Assembly (NCBI RefSeq): GCF_036324505.1
Contig: NC_086352.1
Span: forward strand, 29,406,312 to 29,470,311
Origin: Eleginops maclovinus
Lineage: Eukaryota > Chordata > Actinopteri > Perciformes > Eleginopidae
Direction: 5' to 3'
DNA: 64,000 bases
Positions 1 to 10,165 of the stretch are shown here, piece after piece (position 1 is the stretch's first letter; each line of letters begins with the position of its first letter). Both the position numbers and the translations under genes were made by a program. The notes under the pieces were generated by a model, which made no database searches, was not told where the DNA came from, and worked only from the letters and a program-made list of their open reading frames with translations.

Positions 1-99
1 CTCCCTCCCTGAGCATGGAGTACCAGGGTTCCAAACCCAATGGGGCCATTCACGGCTTCGACATGAACAGCGGCCTCACAGTGTGTGAGCATCTGAGAG
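1..99 (+). CDS. slco3a1: slco3a1 exon (5' end cut by window)
   Basis: The frame starts at base 3 and reads SLSMEYQGSKPNGAIHG and onward to CEHLR. This is the poorly conserved cytoplasmic loop before the next membrane segment. The donor is G|GTGAGT after base 99. The exon leaves one base in phase, which joins exon 676-840 to give Val-Ile-Pro. Confidence 0.85.
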
Positions 100-3000
100 G
101 TGAGTGGGGAGAGACTGAGGAAGACATAACATTAACTCATCTGTTTACCGTATATTTATATAATGAGCAGTATATAATTCCCCAGTACTGTATTTAATTT
201 GAATTTAACATTCAGTTTCATCTTGTTATATTTTAAATAGTACCAATTCCTGAATTTACTTGCAATATTGTGTCACTCCACTATTTTTCTTTTTATGTCA
301 CAGGTATATTGTGCGTACTGTATGTTGCATGGTTGCAGAAGCCGGGGACTTTTCATTGCCAACAAATTTGTGTAACTATTGTGTAAATAGCAAAAATCCG
401 GATCAGAACTGATTGGGTTTCGTGGCAGTTGTTCCATTTTAAAATGAAATATAAATGAAAAAAATACTTATAAAAAAGAATGTGCATAAAATCATAAAAT
501 TAAATAAAACAAGATATTAAAAATGTCTTCCTTTTTACTCAAGCTACTCCTATGACTGACCAGCAACTCATAGAAAATCCAATAACCTTTAAATCTTTAA
601 AAAAAGATTAGGTTAATGAAAAATCTCAGATATGATAATTCCCTTTTCTCCTTTTTCTCTTCATAATTCACCCAGTAATACCACGGGTGACGCGACACCT
701 TCTCTCCAACCCGGTGTTCAGCTGCATCACGCTGGCAGCCTGCATGGAGATCGCTGTGGTTGCGGGCTTTGCTGCCTTCCTGGGAAAATACCTGGAGCAG
801 CAGTTCAACCTGACCACCTCCTCGGCCAATCAGCTGCTAGGTAGGCAGGTCATAATCTGAGATCGAAGATGATGGAGAAATGTTTTAAAAGTCAAATTAA
901 ATAAATAACATTTGTGAAAACAGAAACTTTCTCTCAGGAAAATGCTAGTAAAATGGGAAACTAATCCATGTCCCTCCCTCCCCAGGTATGACAGCCATCC
1001 CCTGTGCCTGTCTTGGTATCTTCCTCGGGGGGCTGCTGGTGAAGAAGCTGAACCTGTCGGCCCTGGGCGCTGTCCGCATGGCCATGATGGTCAACCTGGT
1101 GTCCACCGCCTGCTACGTCTCTTTCCTCTTCCTGGGCTGTGACACCGGACCTGTCGCTGGGGTTACTGTAGCCTATGGCAACGAGTAAGCAGTGGAAACC
1201 TACTGAGATTTTTTTATAGAAAGATATTGTTTCTAGGGAACCTCTGAGAGGAAGAAGACAGCACACCTTGTGCATGGACCAATTAAAACTCTCCTTAGAG
1301 AAAAAAAACAAACTAGAAAATGATTCCGGCAGAACTTTTTTAACCCACTAGTTCAAAAGACATTTATTTTTATTTCAATGAATAAGGAAAAATTATCTCA
1401 ATAAATTTTTTTGTACCTGATATTGAGAAATAACAATTTAGGAAAATTGCAAAAATGCACTTCAAACATGATTGATACAAAAAATGTGCTTAAAACAAAG
1501 TGGGGATTTAACTATGTAGCTATGTGTTGTATCTGTTCATGTGTAAATGAATACCTTTTGGGCATTATTCAGAATTCAAGTCTTGTATAAAGGACCAAAC
1601 AACTTACATTCTTGCTTCAATAAGCACTGCACTTGAAGCGCTGAAACCTTGAAGTTCATACGCACTTCACTGACATAAGTATTTGCTTTTACATCCCTGG
1701 TTACTTTATGATGTTAGGATTTAATGGTTGAATATTCGGAACATAGCCTTTAAATATTTAAGTGAAGATTTCAGCCAAGGCCATACATTTCGAGAAGCTA
1801 AAGGTCCCTTATTGTGATAAAGGAATTTGACGTGTGTTTCTTGATTTTTTTAGCAGCTTTAAGTGATACGTCAGCATATCAAAATGCTCAATCCACACCA
1901 AGCAAAGCAAATTACAATCGGCCTAAAGTGGTGGCTAAAAGTGGAAAAGTGCAATGTTAAATATAGTTAGTTTATCATTTGCAAAGTCAAGTGTAGATTT
2001 TCACGAAAGTCCTGTGGTTGTTTCAATTTGATATAAACATCATGATGGATATATAAAATTAGATTAGAATATGCGGCAGTGCCAGAAAATATATATAAAG
2101 TAAAATATAGACTAAACATAAACAAACAGTAAATATATGCATAATATCAGCAGTAGACAAATAATATAAACAGTAGCTCTATCGAATACACCTTATAAAT
2201 GTACAGAATACCTTTAAATTGTAACAATAAAATGTAACAAATACATATTTTTGCTCTCTAACCTGACCTTTTGACCTTAACCTCTTCTTCAGGACATTGC
2301 GGTCCTGGCAGCGACCTGAGTCAGCGTGCATCAACAACTGTAACTGCTACACAGCGTCAGTGAGCCCCGTCTGTGGCTCCAACGGAGTCACCTACCTCTC
2401 AGCCTGCTTCGCCGGCTGCACCAAACCAGTGAGTGAAGGGACTGGAATGAGCTGTGTCACCACCCCCTTAAACACCGGAGATATTTACATTACGACAGAG
2501 ACAGGAAGCATTCGACCAGTGCAGTGATTCTCTATAACAGTATTTTGATCTCTTTCCTCATCTTTGTGTCAGAACCTGACCAGCTGCACATGTATATCCA
2601 GCTTGAGTGAAGAGGCGGTGGCTCTGCCGGGGAAGTGTCCCAGTCCAGGCTGTCAGCAGGCCTTCCTCACCTTCCTGTGTGTGATCTGTGTGTGCAGCAT
2701 GATCGGCGCCATGGCCCAGACCCCCTCTGTCATCATCCTCATCAGGTGAGGAGTCCTGTTGCTATTCATAAACCACCCCAAGAGGGAGCTGTTGACATGT
2801 GTGGCTGCTCAAAGGGACACGAAGGGAGTCACTTTGGCACAGACAGTGGTAGAAAATAACAAAGTACAGTTGCTCAAGTATTGTATTAAGTACTATTTGA
2901 CATACTTTTACTTTATTTATTATCTTAGGCTTCTTTATACTTCTACACTACAACATTTTTTATGCAAAAATTGTACTTTTTACTCTTTTCATTTGGACAT

Positions 3001-5500
3001 TATTTTAAGATCCTAGTATTTCTATTTTTAATTTGAATAATCCTAGAACTTCTCCCACCGCAGAAAGTAGTGGAAATAAATAATTATATTTACCTGTAGT
3101 ACTGTATTTGAGTAGAGTTTTGAGTAACTTACTTAAGTATTTACATGTTATGCTCTTGTCTAATTCTTAGAATTATTACTTTTAACTCTATTAAAACATT
3201 TGTATAACTTTAGGTATTATTTTCATCTAGATTAAGATGGCTCTTGATGAAAGCTATATGGATATAGATATAATTAACTAATAAAACAATACTTATATTA
3301 TAATAGGTTTTGATATTGGAAGCCGCTTATAAATCAAATTAAATTAGCCACATTTTTTTGATGAGCCAGCATTATGATGGTGATTATAAAATGGGCTAAT
3401 CTGTACTTTTACTTGTAAAACTGTTTATTTCTTATTAGCATTGCTATTTTACCTGATTAAACTGCTTATTTCTTATAGACAAGAATAAACTGGCTAGTTT
3501 TTCAGTTATTTCAGCAGTACAAATCATTTTTGCTAATTTCTTTCCCATCTGTCTTTGTTTTCAGAACTGTAAGTCCAGAGCTGAAGTCTTATGCCCTTGG
3601 AGTTCTGTTCCTACTGCTGAGACTGATAGGTAATGCCTTTATTATATTTACATTCTGTTGAGTTAGAGATATCAGTTGCAGATAAGAAAAGGCTAATATA
3701 TATTCTTAGTATGATACTATATGTAGAATTAGATTCCAGTTGTGGCTGAATAGAATGGTTTCTGGCTTGTGTGATTTACACATTTCCCATAACTCCAGAG
3801 CGTTGTCAAATACAATAGTCAGAATTCAATAAGAAAATACAGATTCGAAAATTACATTTTTTTGTATCCAGAAAAATATCTTGTTAACTTTAATATGACG
3901 TCTTGAATGAAAGCTAATAGACCGATGTGTTCTCAGTTTCTACTATGCAATACAATATAATTCCACGCTAAAACTGCTTCAACACTTACCTTGAAGCGTT
4001 GAAACCTTAAAGTAATGTTATGCACTTGACTGGCAGAAATATTTGCATTCCTCCGGTTGCTTTGTGCCGTTTTGTTCTTGATGGCTGAATATTGGGCATA
4101 AGCTCTCCAGAAGGGCTCTCAGAGAGTGCATACTTCTTTCAAGGTCAAACATGCTGGAACACATTTCGAGGTGCATTTAAAGCAGCTGTTATGGAAACAC
4201 TGTTAAAATATCAAATGCTCAATCCAGGAAAAGCAAACTATTTCATAATTGGCTTGTGTTTTAAAGCGCCATATGTGTTTGCTATAACTAAAGAAGCGTT
4301 GTAACGAATGCAGTTCAGTTACCATCTCTATGCAAAGTCAAAATGCTGCGAAAGTGTGAAAAAAAACAATAAAAAAATCAGTGAACTTTGGTTTAAAAAA
4401 AAGTCTTTAGGCTGTTTCCATGTGCGGTACAGTGAACATCATTGTAGATGTAACAAAAAATTTGCTTCAAATTGTGTTTGGGTTTGTGGCGAATAGCCTT
4501 TCAAATTCATTTTCATTGCTGTCATAAAAAAAGATTGAAGCGTTCAAATCGGGGAATTTTCTTTAAACAAGCCCTATTAAACATTTTTGGGGGTTTTCCC
4601 TTTCCTGTAGTGTGTTATATTGGTTTCTGTGCATGTAAATGGTCTCCCCCCTAACACATTTTAAGTGATAGGCTAAGGGGCGGTACATCTCTAATCGGTT
4701 GATCAATCTTAACAGAGCCGGCCAGACAGACAGAGCTCTGGTTTCAGACAGAGGGTGAAAAAAGGTGCTGCAGCACAGGCAGTATGAGAAAAATCAGAAT
4801 CAGAACACCTTTATTCGTCGCACAGAGGGGACATTTATCTTATTATTTTATTTGTTACAGCAAGCAAAGAGCCAAAGATAGCTTAATATCAATCAAGAAG
4901 TATGCATAAAAATATTGAAGATAAAACTAGAAATTAAACAATACAAATAAAGCCCTTTTTGTACATAAATCATGGAAACATGTCATAGTAGAGGCACAAA
5001 ATACATATATGAAGCAGAAAAGAGCATAAAAAGGCCCCTTAACATCAAAGGAAAATTAAACTGAACTGCTATGCTTGTTGAACTCCTCACCTGCTCTCTG
5101 TGCACGATCCTGTCCTGCTGCAGGCTTCATCCCACCCCCTCTGATCTTCGGCATGGGCATCGACTCCACCTGTCTGTTCTGGAGCTCCGTCTGCGGCGAG
5201 AAGGGAGCCTGCATGCTTTACGACAACGTGGCCTACAGGCACCTGTACGTCAGCATCGCCATCGCCCTCAAGTCGTCTGCCTTCATCCTGTATGCCACCA
5301 CGTGGCAGTGTTTGAGAAAGAACTACAGGAAATACATCAAGAACAGCGAGGGCTACCTCACGCCCACCGAACTCTTTGCCTCCAATGTGACTCTGGACAA
5401 TTTGGGCAAGGAGATCACCCAGAACCCAGCCAACAGGACAAAGTTCATTTACAACCTGGAGGACCAAGAGATGTGTGACAACATGGAGTCAGTTTTATAG
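1..5500 (+). CDS. slco3a1: Solute carrier organic anion transporter 3A1 (C-terminal part, 7 exons)
   Basis: This is the 3' part of a twelve-transmembrane organic anion transporter of the OATP/SLCO family, a plasma-membrane carrier for prostaglandins, thyroid hormone and similar anions (family knowledge). The visible exons are 1-99, 676-840, 986-1184, 2293-2428, 2573-2745, 3565-3629 and 5124-5500. All junctions are GT-AG, and the joined frame stays open for 403 codons to TAG at 5498-5500. Recognisable blocks are the membrane segments in exons 2-3, the Cys-rich Kazal-like extracellular loop in exons 4-5 (VCGSNGVTYLSACFAGC), the segment AMAQTPSVIILIRTVSPELK, and the tail ending NMESVL. These match vertebrate SLCO3A1 more closely than other SLCOs known to me. 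The 5' exons lie outside the window. The tail SVL has the form of a class I PDZ ligand. Which teleost duplicate (a or b) this is cannot be decided here. Confidence 0.95.
676..840 (+). CDS. slco3a1: slco3a1 exon, transmembrane segment
   Basis: The acceptor is CACCCAG|TA and the donor CTAG|GTAGGC. It encodes VIPRVTRHLLSNPVFSC and then a hydrophobic stretch with ACMEIAVVAGFAAFLGKYLE. This is nearly identical to the matching part of human SLCO3A1. Confidence 0.93.
986..1184 (+). CDS. slco3a1: slco3a1 exon, two transmembrane segments
   Basis: The acceptor is CCCCAG|GTATGACAG and the donor AACGA|GTAAGC. It encodes MTAIPCACLGIFLGGLLVKK, then a second hydrophobic stretch ending in GCDTGPVAGVTVAYGNE. 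It is highly conserved with SLCO3A1. Confidence 0.93.
1625..1955. repeat. Diverged interspersed repeat, copy A (slco3a1 intron)
   Basis: The block beginning CTTGAAGCGCTGAAACCTT and containing AAAATGCTCAATCCA reappears in diverged form at about 3975-4265 in the same order and orientation. Order is kept across roughly 280 bp despite indels. The family is unidentified; it is probably an old transposon. Confidence 0.6.
2293..2428 (+). CDS. slco3a1: slco3a1 exon, Kazal-like loop (first half)
   Basis: The acceptor is CTTCAG|GACATTG and the donor AAACCA|GTGAGT. It encodes the start of the large extracellular loop, with the Cys pattern CINNCNCY...VCG...CFAGC. The N-terminal side of the loop (TLRSWQRPES) differs from the human protein, as expected for a variable surface loop. 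Confidence 0.92.
2573..2745 (+). CDS. slco3a1: slco3a1 exon, Kazal-like loop (second half) and transmembrane segment
   Basis: The acceptor is TGTCAG|AACCTGACC and the donor ATCAG|GTGAGG. It encodes NLTSCTC, KCPSPGCQQAFLTFLC and the membrane segment up to PSVIILI. The NLT sequon may carry an N-glycan; this is an inference. Confidence 0.93.
2838..3150. repeat. CAGTGGTGGAA-type teleost repeat fragment (slco3a1 intron)
   Basis: The block starts ACAGTGGTAGAAAATAAC and carries the ACTCAAGTA / ACTTTTACTT / TACTTCTACACTAC motifs of a short DNA-transposon-like family common in fish genomes (from memory). Related stretches lie at 53321-53697 and 55370-55490. Confidence 0.5.
3565..3629 (+). CDS. slco3a1: slco3a1 exon, short transmembrane exon
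   Basis: This 65-base exon has acceptor TTTTCAG|AACTG and donor GATAG|GTAATG. It encodes RTVSPELKSYALGVLFLLLR followed by LIG, which is near-identical to SLCO3A1. Confidence 0.92.
3975..4265. repeat. Diverged interspersed repeat, copy B (slco3a1 intron)
   Basis: This is the second copy of the repeat at 1625-1955. It shares CTTGAAGCG.TGAAACCTT, then ATTTGCATTCC, GGCTGAATATT, ACATTTCGAG and TCAAATGCTCAATCCA in the same order. Confidence 0.6.
4580..5055. mobile_element. Teleost interspersed repeat split by a nested insertion
   Basis: The stretch runs from CCTTTCCTGTAGTGTGTTA through GCAGCACAGGCAGTATGAG and resumes with CATGGAAACATGTCATAGTA, ending GGCCCCTTAA. I recognise these as parts of one repeat that is frequent in fish genomes. 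The middle (about 4793-4955) is a different repeat. The element ends about 70 bp before the slco3a1 last-exon acceptor. Confidence 0.5.
4793..4955. mobile_element. AATCAGAATCAG...TTTATT repeat, copy 1 (nested)
   Basis: The head AATCAGAATCAGAACACC followed by TTTATTCG and an AT-rich tail is characteristic of a widespread teleost retroposon tail. A second copy in the window lies at 18731-18900. It interrupts the repeat at 4580-5055. Confidence 0.5.
5124..5500 (+). CDS. slco3a1: slco3a1 last coding exon and stop
   Basis: The acceptor is GCTGCAG|GCTTCATCC. It encodes GFIPPPLIFGMGIDSTCLFW, the last membrane segments (YVSIAIALKS) and the cytoplasmic tail ending in ESVL, followed by TAG. Candidate poly(A) signals follow at 5917-5922 (AATAAA) and further downstream. 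Confidence 0.95.
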
Positions 5501-8500
5501 TGGCGGTCTGCACCGGGACTGGAGCTGAGGTGGTTAATGTGCAACTGATCTGATGTTTCTTTGGAGTCGTATCAGTCTAGAAGAATGTTCTCAGTTAGGG
5601 TCTTCTCACCTAAAACATCACACATACTGTAAAAAATGAAGAAGTGTTCCCAAAATGCTCTATATCCTCATTGCACTTTTTGCTAAAATACAATCTGGTC
5701 CTTTTTTGTCATAAACTGACTCTCAAATTTTTGTTTTGCTTTTCACATAACTTAATTTGACAGCAGAATATATATTGACATTGAGAAAGGAATGACTCAG
5801 CAGTTAATTCATCCTAACCTCAACCCTAACCCTTCCCCCTAACCACTAATCAGCCAGCACGCCCCTCAGACATCTTCTTTAGTTCAACTTTATTAACAGC
5901 TCTTTTCAAGGGAGGAAATAAAAAAGATAAAAAGCAGGAATCTGAAATGTGGTATTTTCATCAGCTTTATTAGACCGTTTATTTTCCTTTAAGAAGGAAG
6001 TACCTATCTGGTCTGATGACAGATATAATGATTGCAGTTTAGTTTTGTTGTTTATCATTAGCTGATCATATTTTAGCTCATGGTTGCAGCACTTTTTTCA
6101 GACATACAGATCTCACTCAACTGTTTAACATAACAGATACTGAAAGAGAGATATGCATAGATTACAGAGGCCAATGCAGGCGCACAACACAATGAGCAAG
6201 AAGCAACAACAATTATAAGTAGGAACAGGAAAAAACTAAGAATAATATTGAAATAATAAAGCAATGGGCAACATATAAAAGAAAATATAATGTATATTAT
6301 GGAACCTTCTTCATTAAAAACAAACCAAATGAATGGAAGATTTAGTTTTCTTGTTATATCTTATAAAACAACAATATTTCTAACAGAAACAGATTTGAGT
6401 TTGTCAAGAGCAAGGGACATGGTGCCTCAAAGGGTGGATATCCCATTTTGGAACACAATTCTTCACTTTGAGTTGCACATATTGCTCAGATTTAAAAAAT
6501 AATAATTAAGTGTATTTCGATACATTTCACTGTAATTGGCCTGTATTGTTCTAGAGGGTATTTTAGGAAATCTGTGGAAGGTAGAAGAGTGTCGACTTAG
6601 TATGTATTAATTATCCCTTTACTGTGTCATAGTGTGGAGTTTTACTATGAATGCTGGACAAGACTGTTGTTATTTTTATTTCACTTCACAGCATTTATTC
6701 ATTGTCAGTCTTTGCTCTTTAAAATGTATAGAAATTAGGTCCAACTTCTAAAAGTAAATATATTAAACAAGTCCTTCTAGGGTTTTAGCTTATGATCTAA
6801 AAATCAATGGATTATGAGAGAGGAAACAGGAGTTTGGTGGTCCATCAATGAATGTCGCTTCAGTAACTGAACCTGTGACATTCAGTTTCACCACTCGCAC
6901 TGATTTGACCCGTAGCACCATTATAGGAACACTCATGTCAAAACGAGACAGAAATATACAGTTTTACTTGAGCGTGGAATTTTACTCCTGGAGACGCCCC
7001 CCCGCAGCAGTAATGCATGGAATACACAGCACTATGATAAATAACAAGCAGGGAACATTGCATATAAGACTCTCCAGGGTACTTGGATGCAGTGGGGTCA
7101 GAGCAGGTGGAGGCTGTGGGGGAGGAGGTCTTCAGTAATAGAGTCAGTTACAGCAGCAAAACTCACACGTGCGTACACACTGAGAGTGTGAAGGCATTTA
7201 AGGGGAAAGCCAAGTCAGGGCACTGAGACGTGATGATTGTGATGGGCTAGCTGTCAGCAGACACAGCATAGCATGACGCACAGTGTCCAGCCAGAATTAG
7301 TTCATTTAAAGCATGCTGGTAATGCATGCAATGATACAAATAAATATTCAGTATGTCACTAAGCTGCACAGACTCTGTGGTTTGGCGGCCATGGTTATGG
7401 TTAAATACAAATTTAACTACAATGGCCTCCAAATTCTATTTTAGACCATGGAAAAGCTTTATAATGCATACTGCATTGTGATGTTGACAATTCTTAGCAA
7501 TCCTCAGCTGACTCATAATCACTCACACTGCAGTGATTGTTTAAACAGAGTTTTTTTTTTTTTTCCGAATTATTTGGGATTCGGATTTCTGACATATCCA
7601 GTTTATATAGAGATTATATTGGTTTTCTTGGCTTACTTTGTAAGTATCTAATATGTTTTGCATCAAAAATATGGGCCTTTGTCCAGCCACTCACCATCGC
7701 TATAGATTTGCTCCCTATGATGTTAAAGGTGGGGGTTAAAGGTCTGGTTTTACATTTTGAGAAATATGATGATTCCCTTGCCAAGTTTTAGACAAGAAGA
7801 TAATACCAAACTTGTGTTTGTACGGTAAAGATAAAGCTAGAGCCGTGGCTGATTAGCTTAGCATAGCATAAAGAAGGTAAATAAAGTGAATTTGCTAGAC
7901 TGCCTTGTCCATGAGTTAAAGTCATGCACAAAACCCATCGTGAATTTTTTTTTGTTTAGGTTTAACAAATTAGACATAAGGTCTTCAAAGACTAGTTTTA
8001 AATCTACTATTATGTGTATTTTGGAACCAGACACACGCTAGCTGTCCTCCCACTGTTTTCCTTCTTTGTGCTATGCTAAGCTAACCACCTACTGGCAGTA
8101 GCTTCATATTTACCGTACAGGAACGAAAGAGGAGGATATTTCTATCTAATGCTCGCCAAAAACACATTTTTTAAATGTCATACTATTCTTTTAAGTTAAA
8201 GTTCCATGATTCAGTCTCATTTTATGCTAACACTCAAGTTTTATGAGTATTTTTTTGCAAATGATGGAATTTACCTTTGATCCACACTACTCGTGTGCTC
8301 TTAGTTTAGGACTTAAATGAACTAATAGTATAAGATTTAAACTATACTTTGACGATGCTTCAGCATCATAAATATTAAATAATATATCAAATGGGGGATA
8401 AAGACAGTTGTTAGAAAATGTTGGAGGTCAACAGTGGACCTACACAGAGCCATGCCAGACCAGACTGCTTTCTGCCTAGTGTGATGTGAACAAAGAGAGT

Positions 8501-10165
8501 ATACATACAGTTTTTTAGCACAGTAGTAAAACTGAAATTCTTAAAATGGAATGATTTTTCGGGCACTGATTATTTTATTGAAAAAGTTTCCAGGCTAAAT
8601 TTTGACTGATGGGAAGATTGGCTCCTAGCAGGACATACAGGACAGCTGGACATATTGCTAAGATGTACAAACAATTACAAAGAAAGTTTCTAGGGCTGCT
8701 AATTAACATTACCAGCTGGCCACCGGCTTGTACTCAGTAACCCCCAACAGGTGGCGCTGTCTTTGATATCTGTAACGTCCAGTGTGTCATAGTGCTGACT
8801 CCTCTGTACATAATAGTGCCATACAAGTGCCAAAGTGACACCATAGAAGTGTTTCTGTAATGTCCTGCAGAGAACTTTGTCTTTACCACGCTGGAGCTCG
8901 GAGCAGATCCTCTAGCTGTTTGTAGCCTTTCTGTGATATCCCTCCACTTACTTTCACCATATCATACAAAAGTGTCCCAAAAACATATTGCCTATAAAAT
9001 ACTGTATATGGGTCTAGAAAACCATATTATTTAGGGTGTAATAACTGTTAATATGTAGAACTTTTCTACTAGTGAAGGTATCGTCAACTTTAGATTAATC
9101 TCTCTTTCAATCAGTGACAAAGCTGATAATTGTTTGTTGCTTTGGTCCAACTAAAAACAAAACTTTGCTTGAAACAAGTGGCACCAATGTTGAGCCTCAG
9201 CCTGACATTGTACAGTAGATGAGGTTGACTGTAGAAAAATCAGCCTATCTTCACTGATAGCAGTCTTGCACCTGTGCCTGGATATTGAGCTCTACTCTGA
9301 GACTTCCTGATGTTGTGCCATATCAACCTGTGCACTGTAACATTCAACACTTGCAAAGAAGAAGCCAACATATTCTAGGTCTGTCTAACGCGCTGGCCAG
9401 TGTGACGGCGCTCGCTTGACCTTGTATTCACCTGCGGCGACAGGACTGTTTTGCCTTGTGATGAGAAAATAACTTTGGAGCATAAATGTTTTTTTACATC
9501 CTATTTTTCTCATTATTCTCTTTTGATGACCTTGCCTTGTGGTAACAGCAGGTTGACTTTTATAGCGGAATCTTTAGTGACAGAAGTATGGACATATGAA
9601 GAGTTTACTGCCAAAATACGATATTTCTGGGCAAAAATTATCCTGAGCTTTATCATTCAACAGACGTTTTAACATCAATGGAGAGTTAACCTGTAAATAG
9701 TTCCATGATTTGTTTTTGTTGCGATAATTTATTTATTATGAATAGACAATTTTTTTGTAAATGACGGATGTTATTTTGGCAGCAAACTCTTCGTATAAAG
9801 ATAGATAAACCTTTGGTTTGAGCCTTTAGGCAGCATGTTGCCTTTGATTAAAGTGAAACCACGTGCTAACCATGTTAGTGACGGTTTTCGAGTGATGTGT
9901 TTGCTTATGTTGTGGGTGATATTCAATGTGTGAATTTCATGGCTCTTTGCAGGGGACCTTTGAAAAGAAAAGGGCATTGAAATATGAAAATATCACCTAT
10001 ATTTTCAAAGCATCACTAAAGATTTTTAGATATGCTGTTTTGCTTCTTTGGATTTTGTTTTCTTTAGATTATATGAATTTATATTTAAAAGCTTTATGTT
10101 CTGTATATTTCTTGAAAAAGATTACATGATTGTATGTTTATTGTAAATACATTAAATATACTATT
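5501..10165 (+). other. slco3a1 3' UTR and downstream sequence
   Basis: No further coding exon is seen. A short 3' UTR could end after AATAAA at 5917-5922. A long one could reach about 10,160, where AT-rich sequence contains ATTAAA near 10,150 after a CpG-containing stretch (about 9385-9445). A palindromic repeat lies inside at 7736-8195. Without transcripts the true end is unknown. Confidence 0.35.
7736..8195. mobile_element. Palindromic fold-back DNA element (non-autonomous)
   Basis: The left arm (about 7736-7878) and right arm (about 8058-8195) are inverted copies. TGTACGGTAAAGATAAAGCT on the left matches the reverse complement of the GCTTCATATTTACCGTACA block on the right, and TTAGCTTAGCATAGCATAAAG matches TTTGTGCTATGCTAAGCTAA inverted. 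The ends are TTAAAGG and TTCTTTTAA. I recognise the sequence as a fold-back repeat common in percomorph genomes. This copy is degenerate. Confidence 0.6.

Noticed and set aside
2263..2277. DR2-like TGACCTTTTGACCT in an slco3a1 intron as a receptor site
   Set aside because: It lies in the pyrimidine-rich tract just before an exon acceptor, so splicing constraint explains the T/C-rich sequence better.
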